From contig CM077115.1 of assembly GCA_039619475.1 (NCBI GenBank), positions 493,355,352 through 493,419,351 on the forward strand: a stretch of 64,000 nucleotides of DNA, read 5' to 3'. Source of the stretch: Icerya purchasi. Its lineage: Eukaryota > Arthropoda > Insecta > Hemiptera > Monophlebidae. The position numbers and the translations under genes are program-made. Of this stretch, positions 33,930 to 44,003 are shown one piece after another. Below the pieces are notes generated by a model that saw only the letters and a program-made list of their open reading frames with translations, was not told the DNA's origin and did no database searches. Position 1 is the first letter of the stretch, and every line of letters begins with the position of its first letter.

Positions 33930-34256
33930 AACCAATGATTTACTCTTTGATAACAACATTTTAAATAACTAGAATTTCATCAAAACTTGTGAGTAAATCT
34001 TCCTTTATACATACATTTCACCATATATATCAGTCACTGTGAATTTCATATTATTTTAAATACTTAAATTATACCTAATGTTATATATAAGTTATTAAAA
34101 TTCAATATAAGTAGATAGAGCAGATTTTCTCTAAATGTAACATTGGCCTGACAAATTTCTGGACTGAAAGTAAATCTAACCCAATACTCCTGCTACAGTT
34201 GTTATGCCAACAAAGGAGAATAAAATATCGAGATTTCAACAACATAAACAGCAAGA
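33930..34256. other. Unique 327-bp spacer at the centre of symmetry
   Basis: The only part of the element that is single-copy. It contains no long frame. It has AT-rich words in its left half and GGCCTGACAAATTTCTGG, TACTCCTGCTACAGTTG near 34,145-34,200 in its right half. It would be the loop if the arms arose by fold-back copying. I did not recognise an origin or a gene. Confidence 0.8.
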
Positions 34257-34330
34257 ATTTGTATCATTTGTTATATTTGATGATTTCGAGTGTATATTAC
34301 AGCCTCTTAACAATTAATCACTAGTGCTTG

Positions 34331-34814
34331 ATTTCTTGGGGCTGCAAATATGGTGAAATTTATTTAGGAAAAGGAGGTAAGCAAATAAAATTTCCTTACA
34401 CACCCGGACTCTTTCATTTACTAATGGTATCGCATATAGATGAGAATAAATATACAAAATAATGATTTAGATCTATATAAATAAATACTTGAGTGTACTA
34501 GAGCTCATTTATGTGCTACTGGTGTATTAAAGGGTACTACATTTCCTAAATATAGAAAAATAATACGTCCGATGTTTCAGTCTAATGGATCAAGTGTAAA
34601 AATTTACTATGATGGAGCAAAGACTAAGCATTGTGCTGATGGCGGAGTATGTCATGAAGATACACCGATCGATTATTCAGACGATCCTAATGAATTGGTT
34701 GAGTGATTATTGTTATTGCATACATCTAAAAAAGTGTGAAATGCTGGTGTAGATGATGAAATTCGAATGATTGAGGAAAAGTTGGTTGAAAAAGGATATA
34801 TTCAGTTAAGTTAG
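34331..34814 (+). pseudogene. Gene D, right copy: broken DDPNELV-family gene
   Basis: Two frames together follow a small protein family I recall from many arthropod mobile elements. First comes FPYTPGLFHLLM (consensus FPYTPGL..LLF). After a shift near 34,450 come LECTRAHL, FPKYRKIIRPMF, PIDYSDDPNELVE and DDEIRMIEEKLVEKGYI (consensus YWDDPNELVDRLRLL...NEI.SIIEELRE). One in-frame TAA and two TGA codons interrupt the second frame; the TGA after LVE stands where the family has Arg, so CGA to TGA is likely. The function of the family is unknown to me; it may be a virion or packaging component of Polinton-like elements. It is non-functional in both arms. Confidence 0.62.
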
Positions 34815-34895
34815 TAGTTTTTTATGTTATCTTATTAGTGATGGAAGACGATATATTAAAATTTAAAAATGAATTAATGTTCTCGTTTACCATCG

Positions 34896-35297
34896 ATAAT
34901 GATTATATTAAAGTCTATCCCTGCATGTACATAGCTGCACGTTAAGATCGTCTGATACAGCTGTTAAAACCGGATCTTGACCCTTACTTATATGTAAGAT
35001 CTCATATGTACATGCATACACTACCACAAACAAAATGTATATGTATGTACAAGTTCTTAACAACTTCATTCATCAATGTGTGCAGTCAACTTTCTCCGTT
35101 TGAAGGGTATTTTTCTGATGCAACATTTCATCAAATGCATCTAATTCAAAGGTAGACATTATGTCAACTCTCTGAATAACTGTATTCGCTCGCTTGTTAT
35201 TAGTTTCACGAATTAGTGTTCTTCACACGTTTAAATTTTAGTTACTATTAAAAGTTTTAGTTTTTTTTTTCTTTTCTCTTTAATAACAACTGTAACA
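34896..35297 (+). promoter_or_regulatory. Shared upstream module of gene C (right arm)
   Basis: It contains AAAACCGGATCTTGACCC (34,966 on), CAACTTTCTCCGTTTGAAGG, TTTTTCTGATGCAACATTTC, AATTCAAAGGTAGACATTAT and TCGCTTGTTATTAGTTTC. These align in order with the modules ahead of genes A and B, with the AAAGGTAG word about 145 bases from the ATG. The long run of T just before 35,280 resembles the T/C tract of gene B. Confidence 0.6.
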
Positions 35298-36128
35298 ATG
35301 ATAGTAGCATGTGAGGTAATTATCGATATTCAATGTTTTAAATATGATAATGATACATACATCATTAAGGAACTTTCAATAATAAGTATCGATGGTGAAA
35401 TTAAATTTCATAGAATTTACAAGCCTCCATTCGAATGGGATGTATTATCCAATAATAAAAAACAAGAAAACATGAGGATAATTCAAAACTGTCATTCAAT
35501 TCCATGGAATGCAGGAGATTACAATTACGAATCTATTGCTGGTGATATAGAAAATGTGTTGGAAGATTTGGAACCATTGAATATTTACGTTAAAGGAAAT
35601 GAAAAAATTACCACTATATGAATAAAACTATTTGAAACATCACTTTCAAGATTCAAGATTATTAATTTAGAAAAAGAATTTGGTATACCCAACTTAAGGA
35701 AATTAAATAATATGTATAAAGGAATATCAAGAGTTGTAAAATGTGATGCACACACGGATAAAAACATACATAGGTGTTCATTGCAGAATGTATATGTGAT
35801 GATGAAATGGTACAATGTAAATGTTAGACCTATATTATCATTAGTAAAATATTCTACATGCGACTTGATGCAAAATATTACTGCAGATATATTAATTAAT
35901 ATATGCCCTCAAAAAATTTGCGATTTTTACAATAAATTACCTGTAGCACTGAAGAATGATCGACGTATCAAACACTTCTTACCATGTTTTAAACATCATA
36001 GCTATGATATTTCAGATTCTTTTCCACTCAGTGCAGTACATCCCACCTTAATCAAAGATTGTCTGCAATGCAACCATGCAAGTTTGTTCGAATTCCAACA
36101 TAACCCGATCAAAGGAGCCAATTTGTGA
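35298..36128 (+). pseudogene. Gene C, right copy, with one internal TGA
   Basis: Identical at protein level to the left copy, including the TGA at 35,619-35,621. If the stop is respected, the product is 107 residues and would end inside the predicted nuclease-like fold. If it is read through, the product is 276 residues. I see no selenocysteine-type hairpin and favour simple nonsense mutation. The stop codon at 36,126-36,128 is followed by T-rich sequence. Confidence 0.72.
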
Positions 36129-36404
36129 GCATTGTACGAATCATAATCTTGTAATTTTTCCATCTTTAAATTTTTTGTGATATTTATTTATTTTTTAAAT
36201 TAATTTTCTTTTATTCTTTTTAATCGTTTGTAAATATATTACATGAATTATATATATATTTTACATTTCATAATTTTTTTTGGCGTGCGAATGGAATAAT
36301 AAAAATAACTTTTTCTTTTTCCTTTAAATGTAAATATTATCTATATTCAACTTCAATAATGAGTATAAACACTTTTTTTATTGTAAAATCATATGGGTTC
36401 TAAT

Positions 36405-36846
36405 TAGTGATGGGCAACTTCGAAATGATTCATTCGAATTATTTGATTGTTCGATGACTTTGAATGCATTCGATTGTTCTGTGGTTGCATTCGAAATGTT
36501 ATTTCATTCGAATAATTCATTCGTATTCACAACAATCATTCGAAATGCTATTTCTCTCGGAAGAATCTAGTCAATGTTTAACGAATACTTCATTCGTTTA
36601 TGTTTGGATAGTTTCGGTTTTTATTCGAATAATTCATTCCTATTTGCAACAATCATTCGAAATGTTATTTCTCTCGAAAGAATCTAGGCGATGTTTAACG
36701 AATACTTCATTCATTTGTGTTCGGATGGTTCCGGTTTTTATTCGAATAATTCATTTGTATTCACAAAAATCATTCAATTGTTTTTTTTTTTTTGACGATT
36801 ATCGGTTGTTTCGATTGTAAAAACATTTCGAAATCGCACATCACTA
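36405..36846. mobile_element. hAT-type MITE in the right arm
   Basis: Mirror copy of 31,340-31,781 with two or three base differences. Position and TSD are mirrored exactly, so it was duplicated with the arm and did not insert twice. Confidence 0.85.
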
Positions 36847-39280
36847 ATTCTAATACATATACATAAGAAAATAATAAAAAAACGAGTAACAAATAAAAAA
36901 ATAATAAACAGAGTGATAGCAATATGGTGTATTTAGAATTTGCATCATCTAATACCTCAAGCATTGTATGTAGAATATAAAAATGAGTAAAAATAGCTAT
37001 AATTAGAGAGAGTATGAATAAATTTTTAAAAAATATCAAAAAAAAAACCCATGTTATTTTCTGGCGGTGTTTGAAACGAAAATTTCTACATGTATTTAAT
37101 GTGATAGTTGACGCAGGTGCGAAAATATGTTTAATTTTTTCAAAATTTAATTCTAAAACATTCGTGGAAAAGTAAATAAATTAAGTAAACATAGAAATTA
37201 GTAGGCATCATATAAAAAATTAAAACTTATGATGGAACTTAGAATATAGATGAATGAAAAAAAAGTTGTAATTGAATAGATTAATGAAAAAACATAATAG
37301 TCGTTGTGTTTACGTTTCTTCTGTTTTTTTTTTTGTTTTTTTTTCGTTATGTTTAATGCATCATATTGCTTTTTATGTATAGCTTCTTCACTCTCTTGTT
37401 TTCAAAGGTATACTATTCTGTCAATTACTTCTTTAAAAAAACTTTCCGAATTTTAGCATTTATCATATTATATGACATGTACAATAAATTAACAGATTCC
37501 ATATTGGAGTGTAAAGAAAACTATTTTAAAAAATCTCTGAAATAAAAAATAATATAAAGAAAAAAGATTGTGAAGCAAAGAAAGAAAAAAAAGCAAAAAA
37601 CAGTGATTCTTCATGATATTTTTACTCCCCACCCTGGGGACATTTATTTTTGTAGAATTTAAATATTGTTGTAAAAGCAAGTATGATGTTATTTTGTATA
37701 TCACAGGGTGAAAAAATAATAATAATAATAATACGTTAATCATTGATTTAAAAATTATATTATCATACATTTCCAGCATCCGATGTTTGCATGTGCTTGT
37801 ATAGAAAGCGTGTATACACATATACACGCATAAAATATAATACATCCAAGGTAACTTGCATATTTCTGCTGTTGTCTAAAACCGTTAGAATATTAGGTAA
37901 AAGATTGAGTAAGATAAATACGATTGTAACACATTGTTTAAAGCAACAAAAATAAAAAATAAAATAACATGATCGATTTAATTTGAATTTAGCAATATTT
38001 TTAGAACTAACATGAATTTTTTGTAAAACGCGAAAGAAAAAAAAAGGAAAGAAAACAACGGTAAAATTTGTTAGTTTTATGGATAAATCAGTATAGTTGT
38101 ATTTAACAATGCCTATGCAGTTAATAATCTTTTGTCATTCATTTAACCGTGCACTCATACACATGCCCACATACATGTATACCGGTCTTAATGGTATGTT
38201 TATTATCAACTATCTCATTCATCCAGTTTTAAAGCTAATTTTCGGCCTTTTTATAAAACTGCCTCGAAAAGGATGCTAACGGATATTTCATGTCTGCCAC
38301 TGCAGTGCAGTTCTGCAATAATAAAGGTACATAATTTATCTCACTCTCACTCTCTTATTCTATAAGCGGATCTCTACCTGTCGTTGCGATTCAACGGTTG
38401 TTTCTTATTAGCCATTTCGCACATTTCAAGCATACATACACACACATGTTCACACATATTTACTCACCCTTACGCGCATGCAGTGTCGATACATGATCTG
38501 CAGGCGCTTCTATAATGACGAAGACTATTCGTAGACGTTCCTGTAGATTTCGAAATATTTTCGTATTGAAAAATTTTAAATGTAAAAAATGAAAAATCTT
38601 AGAACGAAACATTGAATAAAAATTTCCTTCATAATCTGTATTCCAAATAATAAGACTCGTACGTTTTCATCAGCTCCCTCCCTCACGTGTAAAAATTTAG
38701 CTTTTTATTTTCTCTCTCTGTTGTATCAGTCTATTTAAATGATATGAATAATAATAATGAAAAATTTTTTTTTTAAAGATAATAAGTGTAAATTGAACGT
38801 TTTATGGAAATTTCCATCAAAGTTTGAAATCTATGTATTAGGTTTTGACCATTTTTCAAATAAAATCGTAGATTTACCATTCATATCGAGGAAAAAATAA
38901 AAAAATAATTTTTTTCATACTTGTATATGTAAGCATATACACGCATGCATATGCTGAGAGATAAAAAAAAAAAAGAAAAAGAAAAAGATTATTTAAATTT
39001 AAATAAACAGTTACATAAATTGATTCGATTTCATCCATACAACATATTAATTGAAATAGAATGAAATAATAAATTATGTGTTCGGTACTATAATATCTGC
39101 GGTGTATCTAAATAATTTTAAAGTAATTATATGACCATGAAATAAAATAAAATGTATGAAATGTATATTATTACATATTAAAATTCCATACATATATACA
39201 TACATACATTATAATTTATGTGAAACAATGTAAAAGATTTTGAAATAATAAAAATAAAAAATGCGAGTAAAAGAAAAAAA
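36847..39280. other. 2.4 kb non-coding interval, right arm
   Basis: Mirror of 28,906-31,339, with the same low-complexity composition and no recognisable gene. Confidence 0.45.
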
Positions 39281-39416
39281 TATGGTTTTATTTCACATAT
39301 TATACATACTACGCGACAAGACAATTGACTTTGGTACATTGAAAGGTAATTGTTATGTTCATATTCAACTTTCGTAGGATCTAGACAACTCCAGCTTTCA
39401 AATTCCACGTCTTTTA
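39281..39416 (-). pseudogene. Duplicated gene A-type tail downstream of gene B (right)
   Basis: Mirror of 28,770-28,905, with the same CLDPTKVEYEHNN relic and AATAAA. Confidence 0.5.
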
Positions 39417-39424
39417 TTGAATTT

Positions 39425-40445
39425 TTAATCCGTATGAATTGAATGTTGACAGTCGTCGCAATCTTTTACTTTGACACAATTTCGAGTACTCCTGTGTAAT
39501 GTATCACCATCGATATAATATTCTTTATCATGTTCGTGATCGTAGCATGGTAGAAATGATTTTATCGTATCATCCTGTTTTAATCTGTCCGGTAAAAATA
39601 TATAAATGTCCCCGATGCAACTTGGAAATAATGTAATTATCATTTCTTTGGTGGCTGTAATGAACAACTGGCTTAAATCATTTATATTGAGATTGTTCAT
39701 AAGCTTCAGCGGACGGATAACGTGATCGTGCCACGTCTTCATCACCATAACATTTTTCATCGCACAATGAAAAATATCATTCTCATAATAGTGCTTACAA
39801 GTTACCAGATTGCTTATACCAGAGTATTCTTGATATAAATCATCAATATTAGGTACTCGAAAGACTTTCTCCATATTAACGAGTTCATAGTCCAAGTCAC
39901 GCAACAATTCAGACTTTTCGTTAAGTTCCCATAATATAAGTTTTGCATAAGTGGTTAAAATATATACGCGAGCCTTCGGTTTTTCAGACAATATTGTGAA
40001 TACATCACGTGCCATGAATATTTCTTCCCGACAGGGAGATAATGAGGGGTTTTTCAAGTAATGACTCATGGAAGAGCATTGTAAATGAGGCATTTTTGAT
40101 GCAGACCATGCTCTGCTTGGCTTGTATAGCGTATGTAAACACCTCCCGCCAGACATATCAATCATCGCTAGTTCGGTTACTAGAAAACCATAATCAGAAT
40201 CCTTATGGAAGCTGAAATCTACAAAATATTCCACTATATCCATCTCATCTGACAATAATACTGGACCAACGATTTTATGTGCAAAATATGTTGATTCTGT
40301 TGAAGAATAACCATCATCTGATTGCGGTAATTGAAGTGACGAAGACGTATGCGAGTCGCTATCACTTGCAAATAAATTCTGAATAAATTCGGCGTCCTTA
40401 ATTGATTTTTGGGTTGCTGCTTACGTTAACTATATTAGTATTCAT
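39425..40445 (-). pseudogene. Gene B, right copy
   Basis: Mirror of 27,741-28,761. The 276-residue body is identical at the protein level and the early frameshift is shared. The unchanged body is compatible with recent copying and is not by itself evidence of selection. Confidence 0.65.
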
Positions 40446-40831
40446 GATTGAATAATATGTATTTCAAACTTTTCACTAAAAAAAAGACAGAGAAAAAGAA
40501 AGAGAAAAAGGAAAGATAAAAAACAGAAAAAAATGATAGAGAAAAAAAGAGAAAAAACGTAGGAAATTATTTTCTTTAACGTTGATGTAAATTTTTTAAT
40601 AATGTGTGAACACAGATTCGACAAAATACACATGTTTAACATAAAACTAATACTGACCGCTTGAATAATTCCGTTCGATAGTCTATCTCATTAGCTACCT
40701 TTGAATCGGTTATGGCAGTGGAAATGTTACATCAGAAAAATGTTGTTCCGTCGGAGAAAGCTGAATATATTTGTATACAAACAAAGTAATCGAGGACTTT
40801 GAGTGTATGCGCATATGTGAAGGAGTGTGAA
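40446..40831 (-). promoter_or_regulatory. Shared upstream module of gene B (right arm)
   Basis: Mirror of 27,355-27,740. The same conserved words are present on the minus strand. Confidence 0.58.
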
Positions 40832-41485
40832 AAATATTCTTGTACCGAATAATGGTAAATAGCGTGCGAGCAATGTACAAGTGGTCTTGAAGGTATGCGA
40901 GTCATGCAGGTAAAGGTTGTTGCGACGACAAGATATATACCTGCAGAGGTTATCGATTCTTGGAAAACAGGTATTGACGTTCGAAACAATAATGTCTTGA
41001 AACGATTGATGATGCGGATGAGTTTATTAAATAAAAAATTATGTTTATAGCGAAACGAATAATATTAAAAATAATTGTGATGTTAATAAATATTTTTTAT
41101 TGATCGGAGATTTTTCTTTCTCGAAAGGTTAAAATTATTTTTGACAATGTTAAGTGTATATGATGACATGACTGTGTAGGAAAAAGTAATACCAATACAA
41201 AAAAATAAAGATCGTTAATAAAAATTAAACATATAGATCTGCATGTGGTGCGTATGCGAGACCAATGTGATATGCTATTGTGGCTAACGCTGAAAAAAGT
41301 TCATGATCAATAGGGAAATACGTGATAGAAGATATATGTGTGGGAATGTACGGTATGCTTTCGAGTGAACCATTGATTAATTTTAGAATCGATAAAATAA
41401 ATAAAGATTACGAAAGATCAGCAATTTTAGATGTGAGGGGGGTAGAAAGAATGAATTTTTAGGATTGAAAAAAAAAAACATGAAA

Positions 41486-41866
41486 AACATATTCGAATCA
41501 ATTTTTGAAGAAGTCGTAATAGAGTAACGTATAATGTAGAATCTGTGCGGGGGATAGATAGTATGCTTTCACAACAGTTTGGGTGTTTGTTCGGATTGAT
41601 TTTTAAAACCTCGGAAAACATACAGAAATACTTACGGACTGAAAAATAATCGTAATGAGAAAAATAACAAAATATACTTGGACTAATTTTGAAAAAAAGT
41701 GGTAACGTGAACGAATGATACGTGCGTGTGAATGATGCGTGTGCTTTCGTTGAAGGGCGAGACATCGAATGATTTATTTTTAAAACTGGGGAAAACATAC
41801 ATAAATACTTACAGACGCAAAAATAATCATAAGTGAGAAAAAATAATAAATATACTTAGATACATG
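41486..41866 (-). repeat. Two diverged ~185 bp tandem units (right arm)
   Basis: Mirror of 26,320-26,700. Confidence 0.6.
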
Positions 41867-42006
41867 ATATTGACTCAACTATTCAATGTAATGATCAAGA
41901 GGCTTTAATACAGACTGGAGTTGGGAATATATTATCAACTATAGTAAAATCGAAAATTTTAAAATAATTTTAAGTTTATGAAATAAGAAATGTAAATATA
42001 TGAAAC

Positions 42007-42041
<35 letters not shown>

Positions 42042-42161
42042 TATATTGTAATAAAGTTTACATGCGTTATATATTTCGAAAGAAAACATTGTAAAAATTT
42101 TTTGAAAAATAAAAAAATATGTGAAAAAGAAAAAAATGTACTTCTTTATTTTTTTAATAGT

Positions 42162-42989
42162 TTACATAAAATGCATGTTACGCCAACTGATCGCGTCGCA
42201 ACGATGATTGTTGTTATGTTCGAATTCGTCTTTCATTGAATCCAGACATCCCCAGCACGAGAATTTAGCATTCGGCGATTGAATTCGTATGAGTTGACTA
42301 AATTTTTTAATCCAGGCAAACTGGAAATTACCATTCGAACCCCAGTACAACATATTTGTATGATTACGGTGATTTAAAATACTATGGTTTTTGAGGAATG
42401 CATAAACGACTTTAATTTTATATTTGCACATTTCAGCATCGGCACCATCGGTTTCTATTAATTTATATAAGTTAATAGATACACCATTCGTTCGTTCGAA
42501 GGTTTCAATATCTGCCAGTGAGCGTACAGGTAATCATATGAAATTGAAATCGTACACATTCTGTAATAAATTATATTGCCACATCGAGAACGGTTTTTTC
42601 GTAAACTTCGCCAGAATGGCAAACAGAAAACTATTTTTATTTTCCGTATCGTTCATATCTTTTACATAGATTACAGCACGTCGATTGATTATTTCTCTCG
42701 GAAGTTCGACCTTTGACGGACTGATATCTTCAGATGGTGGTGGTAGCGGAATTTGCATTAACGGTGGCGAATGTAAATATTGCGAGAATTGAGTATGTGA
42801 TGAGTTTTCTGCCTCTTGTGAATTTTCTGGGTTTTGTGATATTATCGGTGGTGGTGGTGGTGGCGGCATATGTGTATCTGGAAAACCACTTTGCGCAACA
42901 TCGTCATTACCATATTCGAAAAAATGTTGAATAAATTCTGCAGTATTTACTGGTTTCGAATCGTTCGCGACAACGGTATCGGTATTCAT
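42162..42989 (-). pseudogene. Gene A, right copy, interrupted by a TGA
   Basis: Same frame as the intact left copy except that the arginine codon CGA in the NFIRLPV segment (residue about 152) is TGA here, at 42,531-42,533. The stop falls just before the PolB-like block, so this copy would encode only the leader and the proline-rich part. The change is a C-to-T at a CpG, the most common type of point decay, and is private to this arm. Confidence 0.75.
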
Positions 42990-43416
42990 GATGATTATGA
43001 TGGATAATTTTATAAAAAAACGAAAAAATTAAAAAAGAGTTATTGAAAACCTTAAAAAACTCGTGATGAACACTGTTCAGAGAACGTGTATGCGTTTGAC
43101 GAGAAATTAATATTGAGCGATCGAATAAATCCATTCAACGATCTGTCTCATTGACTACCTTTAAATCGGGTATGGCAGTGGAAATGTTACGTCAGAAAAA
43201 ATGTCGTTCCATCGAAAGAACTTGATTACATATGTGTATACGGATAAAGTAGTCAAGGACTTTGAGTATGAGTGTGTTTTTGTGTTAGTGTGTACATATA
43301 GGGTGTATCCATCTACAATATGACATAGACTGTAATAGAAAGTATAAGAATGTTAAGATCCGGTTTCAACGGTTGCGTTAGCATTTACGTGTAGCGCTAT
43401 GAGAGAAGCATTTTCG
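42990..43416 (-). promoter_or_regulatory. Shared upstream module of gene A (right arm)
   Basis: Mirror of 24,770-25,196, with the same conserved words in the same order on the minus strand. Confidence 0.58.
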
Positions 43417-43997
43417 CTTTTGCGATGTGTGAGATAGACTTAACCCCCCCCCGTACATAATGTATCGGACAAAGAAAAGTTTTACGCAACTGACCGAACG
43501 AAAATCTTCGCGATTCCTAGAAATACTGGAACGGCGAAAACCTGTATTTTACCGCGATTCCTGCAGACTGACCACTGATAATATTGATAACAACAAAATC
43601 CAATAATGATAATAACTAATTTTACATATGTGTACGGACACTCGTAACCGTATATACATCATTGTGTGTGTGTGCGTAATCCTCCAAAACCAGTCGCTAC
43701 CGAATAACGGTAATTTACATACAAGTAAAGGCATGCATCGGTCAAATGATTGACAGGTACAAGGTCACTTGCGATGGCACGCGTACGAATTTACCGCGAT
43801 AGTGATGATGATGGTGATTTTTACATGTGTGTGCAGACGTATATACATGTACATGTGCATGTGTGTGTGTTAATTAATGGATCGACAATCAAATGGAATG
43901 CGGTTCCGTGGTCCGAGACGCTCCGGAAACGGCCCTCGAAGGCTTTAATCAACGGTGGCGGCATCTTTTGAGTTTGAACTGTCCTTTTCCCTCTACT

Positions 43998-44003
43998 TCG
44001 TCA
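43998..44003. repeat. Right 6-bp target-site duplication (TCGTCA)
   Basis: Identical to 24,183-24,188. Joining the flanks at one copy restores continuity of the Jockey element. Confidence 0.9.

Larger units (their letters stand above)
24189..43997. mobile_element. Palindromic Polinton/Maverick-like element, 19,809 bp
   Basis: The element begins AGTAGAGGGAAAAGG and ends with the reverse complement, so the termini are AG...CT, and it is flanked by TCGTCA on both sides. Both features are those of Polinton/Maverick elements. Instead of TIRs of a few hundred bases, the two 9,741-bp arms cover all but the central 327 bases. Coordinates pair with constant sum 68,186 throughout. Each arm carries genes A to D and a small hAT MITE. 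No polymerase palm domain, retroviral-type integrase, FtsK/A32 ATPase, protease or capsid gene is recognisable, so mobility in trans is inferred. The host sequence is a Jockey ORF2. Confidence 0.85.
34257..43997 (-). repeat. Right arm of the giant inverted repeat
   Basis: Reverse complement of 24,189-33,929. The two arms are not identical (about a dozen differences noticed), which argues against a simple assembly fold-back artefact. The TSD outside both ends argues the same way. Confidence 0.95.

Noticed and set aside
35619..35621. Selenocysteine or stop-codon readthrough at the gene C TGA
   Set aside because: The aligned residue in the paralogue is Trp, and gene D beside it is clearly dead in both arms. 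I saw no SECIS-like hairpin nearby. Simple nonsense is preferred, but it remains listed as checkable.
24189..43997. Palindrome as an assembly fold-back artefact
   Set aside because: The arms differ at about a dozen positions, a unique 327-bp spacer separates them, and a 6-bp host duplication flanks the outer ends. An artefact would give identical arms and no TSD. Long reads are still needed for proof.
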